DNA from: Secundilactobacillus mixtipabuli
GTDB taxonomy: Bacteria; Bacillota; Bacilli; Lactobacillales; Lactobacillaceae
Direction: 5' to 3'
Assembly (NCBI RefSeq): GCF_002217925.1
Contig: NZ_BCMF01000003.1
Location: 62,001-126,000 of the forward strand
DNA length: 64,000 nucleotides
In this document: in pieces, positions 61,082 through 64,000 of the stretch
Layout of the letters: every line of letters starts with the position of its first letter
Position numbering within the stretch: the stretch's first letter is position 1
The notes under the pieces: generated by a model
Told to the model about the DNA's origin: nothing
Databases searched by the model: none
Seen by the model: only the letters and a program-made list of their open reading frames with translations
Position numbers and translations under genes: made by a program

Positions 61082-62511
61082 TGCCTTATAAGAACAGTCA
61101 CATTTTGTGGCTGTTCTTTTTTCTATTTATGGATTAGTGAAATGCGGTTAAAGAAATTATTGAGATTACGGAAGCCATAACAGTTACGTTTTAACGTCTT
61201 AATCTTACGATTAATACCTTCTAAGGGACCATTTGAGTTTTTACATTGACAGGCATTCAAGATGGCCTGACGATTCTTTCTAAAAGTGTTCATGACAGTA
61301 TCCATACTGGTTCGATTACGTTGATAATGGTCAATTAAGGCAGCTAATTGGGTAACATTTCGCTGTTTAATTGCAGTTAAAATCGTTTGATAAATCGCAT
61401 AAACGGCAGCGAAGCGTGGAAAAGCTGATAGAATTAAGTCGATGGCGTTCTGTTGCGTCATATATTCGTTAATACCACGTAAATAGACAGATTTAACATC
61501 GTTGATGGTGTCCTGATTTTGGTGGAATAAGCGCCAATGAGATTTCAATATGCGATAGAGGCGTGAGCGGTGATCGGGAATGGTCTGAAAAGCTTGAATA
61601 CGAGCTTGATCAAGTGCTCGTCCAGCCAGTTGAATAATGTGAAATCGATCGATTACGATTTCAGCATTGGGAAAGATCCGCTTAATAAAGTGACAGTATT
61701 GAGCGTTTAAATCAACTACCACACTTTGAACTCGCTGACGCTCAGTTAAAGAATACCGGTTGATGAAGTAATCCATGATTTGAGTCGTTAACCTACCTGG
61801 CAACGTCGTTACCAGGTGGTGAGCCAGTGCAGCGCAACAGATAAATGACATGTGATGATTAGCTGAACGAAATTCGTCAAAACAGAGTTGAGTTGGCAAC
61901 TCTTTAAGGCGATAAGGACGCTGGGCGTGTTCATTAATGATCCGACTTACACTCGCATCAGAGATCCCCAGCAGTTTAGCTATTTCGGTGGCCGTTAATG
62001 AGTCTTTAGCCAGTTCCATCACTGCTTGGTGAACCGCCGGAGTCAATGTGTGATTAAAGAATAAATTGGATGATGTGGCACCGCAAGTGGTGCCACAAGT
62101 TTTACACAGATAACGCTGTTTATGAAGCTTTAACACGTACTTACCGCCGTTAACAGGTGTCAATCGGGCATTAACCTGATGAGTACCATTCTTAATTAAA
62201 GTTGGATACCCGCAATTAGGGCAATGACTCAAGGGATAAGTTAGTTCCGCCTCAATAACTTCAGTAATGCGAGTCAGTTGTTTAACCACCGACCTTTCTT
62301 CATAAATCTGGGTAATCTGGATATTAGGGTCTGTTATTTTGAAGAGCTTTAAGATAGAATCATTACTTAGGGACACGCTGTTTTCCTCACTTTCGGTTAT
62401 CTTTGGCGATTTAATCGTAACATGTGAGGACCTCGTGTCCTTTTATAATTTCCTAAAACCAATCAAAAAAAATGGCATTGGTTATTCACCAATACCAGAA
62501 ATTGTAGACCC
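61056..62511 (-). mobile_element. ISL3-family insertion sequence, apparently intact
   Basis: About 1456 bp. Inverted ends GGGTCATCG..TATTGGTGA (61056) and GGGTCTACA..TATTGGTGA (right end read inward, 62486-62511). One full-length transposase. No clear 8-bp target duplication is seen (GAATAAAT versus GGTAAAAT), which may mean mutation or a deletion at the junction. Confidence 0.85.
61123..62376 (-). CDS. ISL3-family transposase
   Basis: 417 residues. N-terminal zinc finger (HCPNCG and YLCKTCGTTC), HTH (SLTATEIAKLLGISDASVSRII), then the DDE catalytic core: Asp in VVVDLNAQY, Asp in EIVIDRFHIIQ, Glu in NGPLEGINRKIKTLKRNCYGF. Full family length and no internal stop, so the element may be active. 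Confidence 0.95.
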   Translation of the reverse strand: MSLSNDSILKLFKITDPNIQITQIYEERSVVKQLTRITEVIEAELTYPLSHCPNCGYPTLIKNGTHQVNARLTPVNGGKYVLKLHKQRYLCKTCGTTCGATSSNLFFNHTLTPAVHQAVMELAKDSLTATEIAKLLGISDASVSRIINEHAQRPYRLKELPTQLCFDEFRSANHHMSFICCAALAHHLVTTLPGRLTTQIMDYFINRYSLTERQRVQSVVVDLNAQYCHFIKRIFPNAEIVIDRFHIIQLAGRALDQARIQAFQTIPDHRSRLYRILKSHWRLFHQNQDTINDVKSVYLRGINEYMTQQNAIDLILSAFPRFAAVYAIYQTILTAIKQRNVTQLAALIDHYQRNRTSMDTVMNTFRKNRQAILNACQCKNSNGPLEGINRKIKTLKRNCYGFRNLNNFFNRISLIHK

Positions 62512-62534
62512 GGTAAAATCAAAATAAAGCATAT

Positions 62535-62585
62535 AAAACGCTTGATAAACTGTAGCCAATAACAGCCTATCAAGCGTTTTATTTT
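62535..62585 (+). terminator. Terminator of the interrupted operon
   Basis: TAAAACGCTTGATA pairs with TATCAAGCGTTTTA, 24 bp after the right end of ISL3; it was probably the terminator of the decarboxylase-hydrolase operon before insertion. Confidence 0.8.
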
Positions 62586-62661
62586 GAATTATTTATGTAA
62601 CAACTTTAATAAGAGAGTAAAATTAGAAAAGCAGAGAATAAATCGGAAAGAAGCAGGCCAG

Positions 62662-63099
62662 ATGACCGTTCAGTTAAAATCGGCAAAACCGTCACAGCAG
62701 ACGTACAAAAAATTAGCTTCGCCCGCACCAATTCATTATAAATACGTGATTGGTGCCACAACTAAAGTGAAGCACCCGCTGGTTGAACCGCAGGCACAGC
62801 AAGAAGCGAAGCGCCCAACTAAGAAAAAACGGTCATGGATCGCCACGATTGGTACGTGGCTACTCATTATTAAGGTTGTGAAGTGGGTCTGGCCGTATGT
62901 GGAATGGCCAATCATAGATATTCTTATGATAGTCGGTATGCTATTGGCACCATTTCTGATGATTGCATTCTTTACCTGGCTTGATAACAAATTAGGTGGT
63001 GGCGGCTACTCAGGTGATTCATATGATGATAGCTACGATGCCGGCTGGTTTGATTCTTGGGCGTATCATAATAATGACCATAATGATAATTTGTATTGA
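62662..63099 (+). CDS. Membrane protein with acidic DAGWFDSW tail, paralogue 2
   Basis: 145 residues from ATG 62662 (GAAGCAGG site). Same design as the gene at 56216: TVQLKSAKPSQQ, HYKYVIGATTKVKHPLVEPQ, basic KKKRSW, two helices (about 60-78 and 88-107), and the tail SGDSYDDSYDAGWFDSWA ending HNNDHNDNLY. The head and tail are nearly identical, while the helices and linker differ. Upstream DNA is also similar. Same orientation as its sister, so the 6.4-kb segment between them is bracketed by direct repeats. Confidence 0.7.
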   Translation: MTVQLKSAKPSQQTYKKLASPAPIHYKYVIGATTKVKHPLVEPQAQQEAKRPTKKKRSWIATIGTWLLIIKVVKWVWPYVEWPIIDILMIVGMLLAPFLMIAFFTWLDNKLGGGGYSGDSYDDSYDAGWFDSWAYHNNDHNDNLY

Positions 63100-63108
63100 A
63101 CTATGCAA

Positions 63109-63164
63109 GGAGAGTACAGGATTTGAACCTGCAGTCGTTAACCACAGTATGACGGTGCTTTAAC
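63109..63164 (-). tRNA. tRNA 3'-end-like fragment (possible att remnant)
   Basis: On the minus strand CAGGTTCAAATCCTG forms a T-arm with a TTCAAAT loop and is followed by ACTCTCC, like the 3' acceptor strand of a tRNA. The segment before it (GCACCGTCATACTGTGG) does not fold into a proper anticodon arm, and no 5' half is found. Such 3' tRNA pieces mark phage attachment sites, and terminase remnants lie next to it. Confidence 0.4.
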
Positions 63165-63452
63165 ATGGGAAATGCTAGTTGTACACCATTTGTGCACTAT
63201 GTAAAAATAGGTGTGTTTGCATATTTTCCAGCTATTGTGTGTAGTATTTAAACATCTTTCCTTTAATTTCATCCCTTGAGACTTCGTTATTTGCATGCTA
63301 ATGATTTCATCTACTTGTTCATGAGCCAGTATTCCAAAACGGGTTAATCGGAATATACTATAATTTTGCCTTTCCCCTTCAAAGCAGTCTACATACACGC
63401 TATTAATTGGGGGAAATTCATAAAACGATGGGCAATAGTGACAGTATAGCTA

Positions 63453-63855
63453 TCAGAAACATCGACTGTAAAACCGCTTATCTCTTGTTTGTGGTGCCTC
63501 ATCAGGGACATCATCAATAATTCTTACTGTTTCAGCAGTTTTAACTCTGTCAGTAATTTTAGCCGGCACTTCAACAATCATTCCTGATGGCGTTACTATT
63601 TTTTTAATTTCGCCCCGGCGAACTGATGATAAAAGCTCAATAATAATATCTTAATGTGAATCGACCTTTACAGATTGCAGCTCTTGAGTTCTTCTTTCAA
63701 GAGCTTTCATAATATCAGGTTTTATAAAACTTTTCATTTCCAGTTTGTGCAGCTGCCTTCTTAGAATAGCCTGCTTCAATGGCTGCCTGTGTAGCATTAC
63801 CACTGACAATATATGATTCAATGAATTTTCGTTGTTTGATTGTTAGTTTTGCCAC
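63453..63855 (-). pseudogene. Phage terminase small subunit, decayed
   Basis: GTG 63855 opens AKLTIKQRKFIESYIVSGNA and TQAAIEAGYSKKAAAQTGNE, the DNA-binding N-terminus of Terminase_2/XtmA small subunits. A frameshift at about 63735 moves on to KALERRTQELQSVKVDSH, an in-frame stop, then DIIIELLSSVRRGEIKKIV and RVKTAETVRIID. The frame closes at 63453. At least one frameshift and one stop codon make it non-functional; it marks a prophage edge. Confidence 0.85.
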
Positions 63856-64000
63856 CTCACAGGCCTTTTTTCAGTTTACAGATTAAAAAAGTTCAATAAA
63901 CAAATGATAAAAAAACGTCATCTTTAACTCAAAATCGGTTCCTACAAAAAGCGATGCATTGAATGAAATATCTGAACGTAATAGCTTTTTTTATTACTAC
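63856..64000. other. Window end, no gene seen
   Basis: AT-rich sequence upstream of the terminase remnant; no frame with a good start is visible in either strand within the window. Confidence 0.4.

Noticed and set aside
63138-63398. 86-residue minus-strand frame
   Set aside because: It overlaps the tRNA-like fragment, lacks a convincing start site, and looks like decayed phage DNA read by chance.
1-64000. CRISPR arrays, rRNA genes, intact tRNA genes
   Set aside because: No regularly spaced short repeats, no rRNA-like blocks and no complete cloverleaf were seen on either strand.

Overview
The window looks like chromosome from a lactic acid bacterium of the Lactobacillaceae (Firmicutes, moderate GC). 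The signs are strong AGGAGG-type ribosome binding sites, two T-box leaders, a wall-anchored protein with a KxYKxGKxW-type signal peptide and an LPQTxE-style sorting motif (typical of plantarum-like lactobacilli), an SLC45-type sugar importer with a GH13 glucosidase, ECF-type thiamine-precursor uptake, fumarase plus soluble fumarate reductase, and IS3 and ISL3 elements. I cannot assign a species from sequence alone.

Layout. 0-5.5 kb: zinc-independent ribosomal protein S14 with a 40-residue partner and a Zur-like box, a TPP riboswitch with cytX-thiW, apbE behind an unusual leader, a GNAT enzyme and a membrane protein. 5.6-10.1 kb: alpha-glucosidase, sugar transporter and LacI-type regulator with a double operator. 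10-19 kb: lipoprotein, fumC-frd, an AbrB/Doc-like toxin-antitoxin pair, T-box-controlled brnQ, rarA. 19-30 kb: accessory region with an SH3-metallophosphoesterase that has no signal peptide, four secreted paralogues sharing one N-terminal half, a decayed IS3 element, and a compact phage-type regulator-holin-lysozyme cassette. 30-39 kb: MFS exporter, frameshifted LPQTD surface protein, Dps/HMA/P-type ATPase metal cluster, DUF998-type protein. 39-50 kb: OppA-like binding protein, EamA transporter, NCS2 permease, aldo/keto reductase, ABC exporter with TetR, YczE-like protein. 50-55 kb: Met T-box controlling metNIQ-luxS, followed by an acetoin/diacetyl reductase-like SDR. 55-64 kb: NmrA-like protein, a pair of unknown membrane paralogues bracketing 3-hydroxyacyl-CoA dehydrogenase, GntR, Rrf2, a decarboxylase-hydrolase fusion, YciI and an ISL3 element, then a decayed prophage edge (terminase small subunit remnant and tRNA 3'-like fragment).

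Two things stand out. First, a family of long hairpin repeats sits directly on gene stop codons in at least eight places. Its helices change while still pairing, and its asymmetric ends are conserved, which suggests a structured RNA or a REP-like element. Second, the 19-29 kb region joins a stand-alone holin/endolysin cassette with a signal-less SH3-phosphoesterase and four secreted SH3-like proteins. It is a candidate lysis-type (holin-dependent) export locus, but that role is inference.
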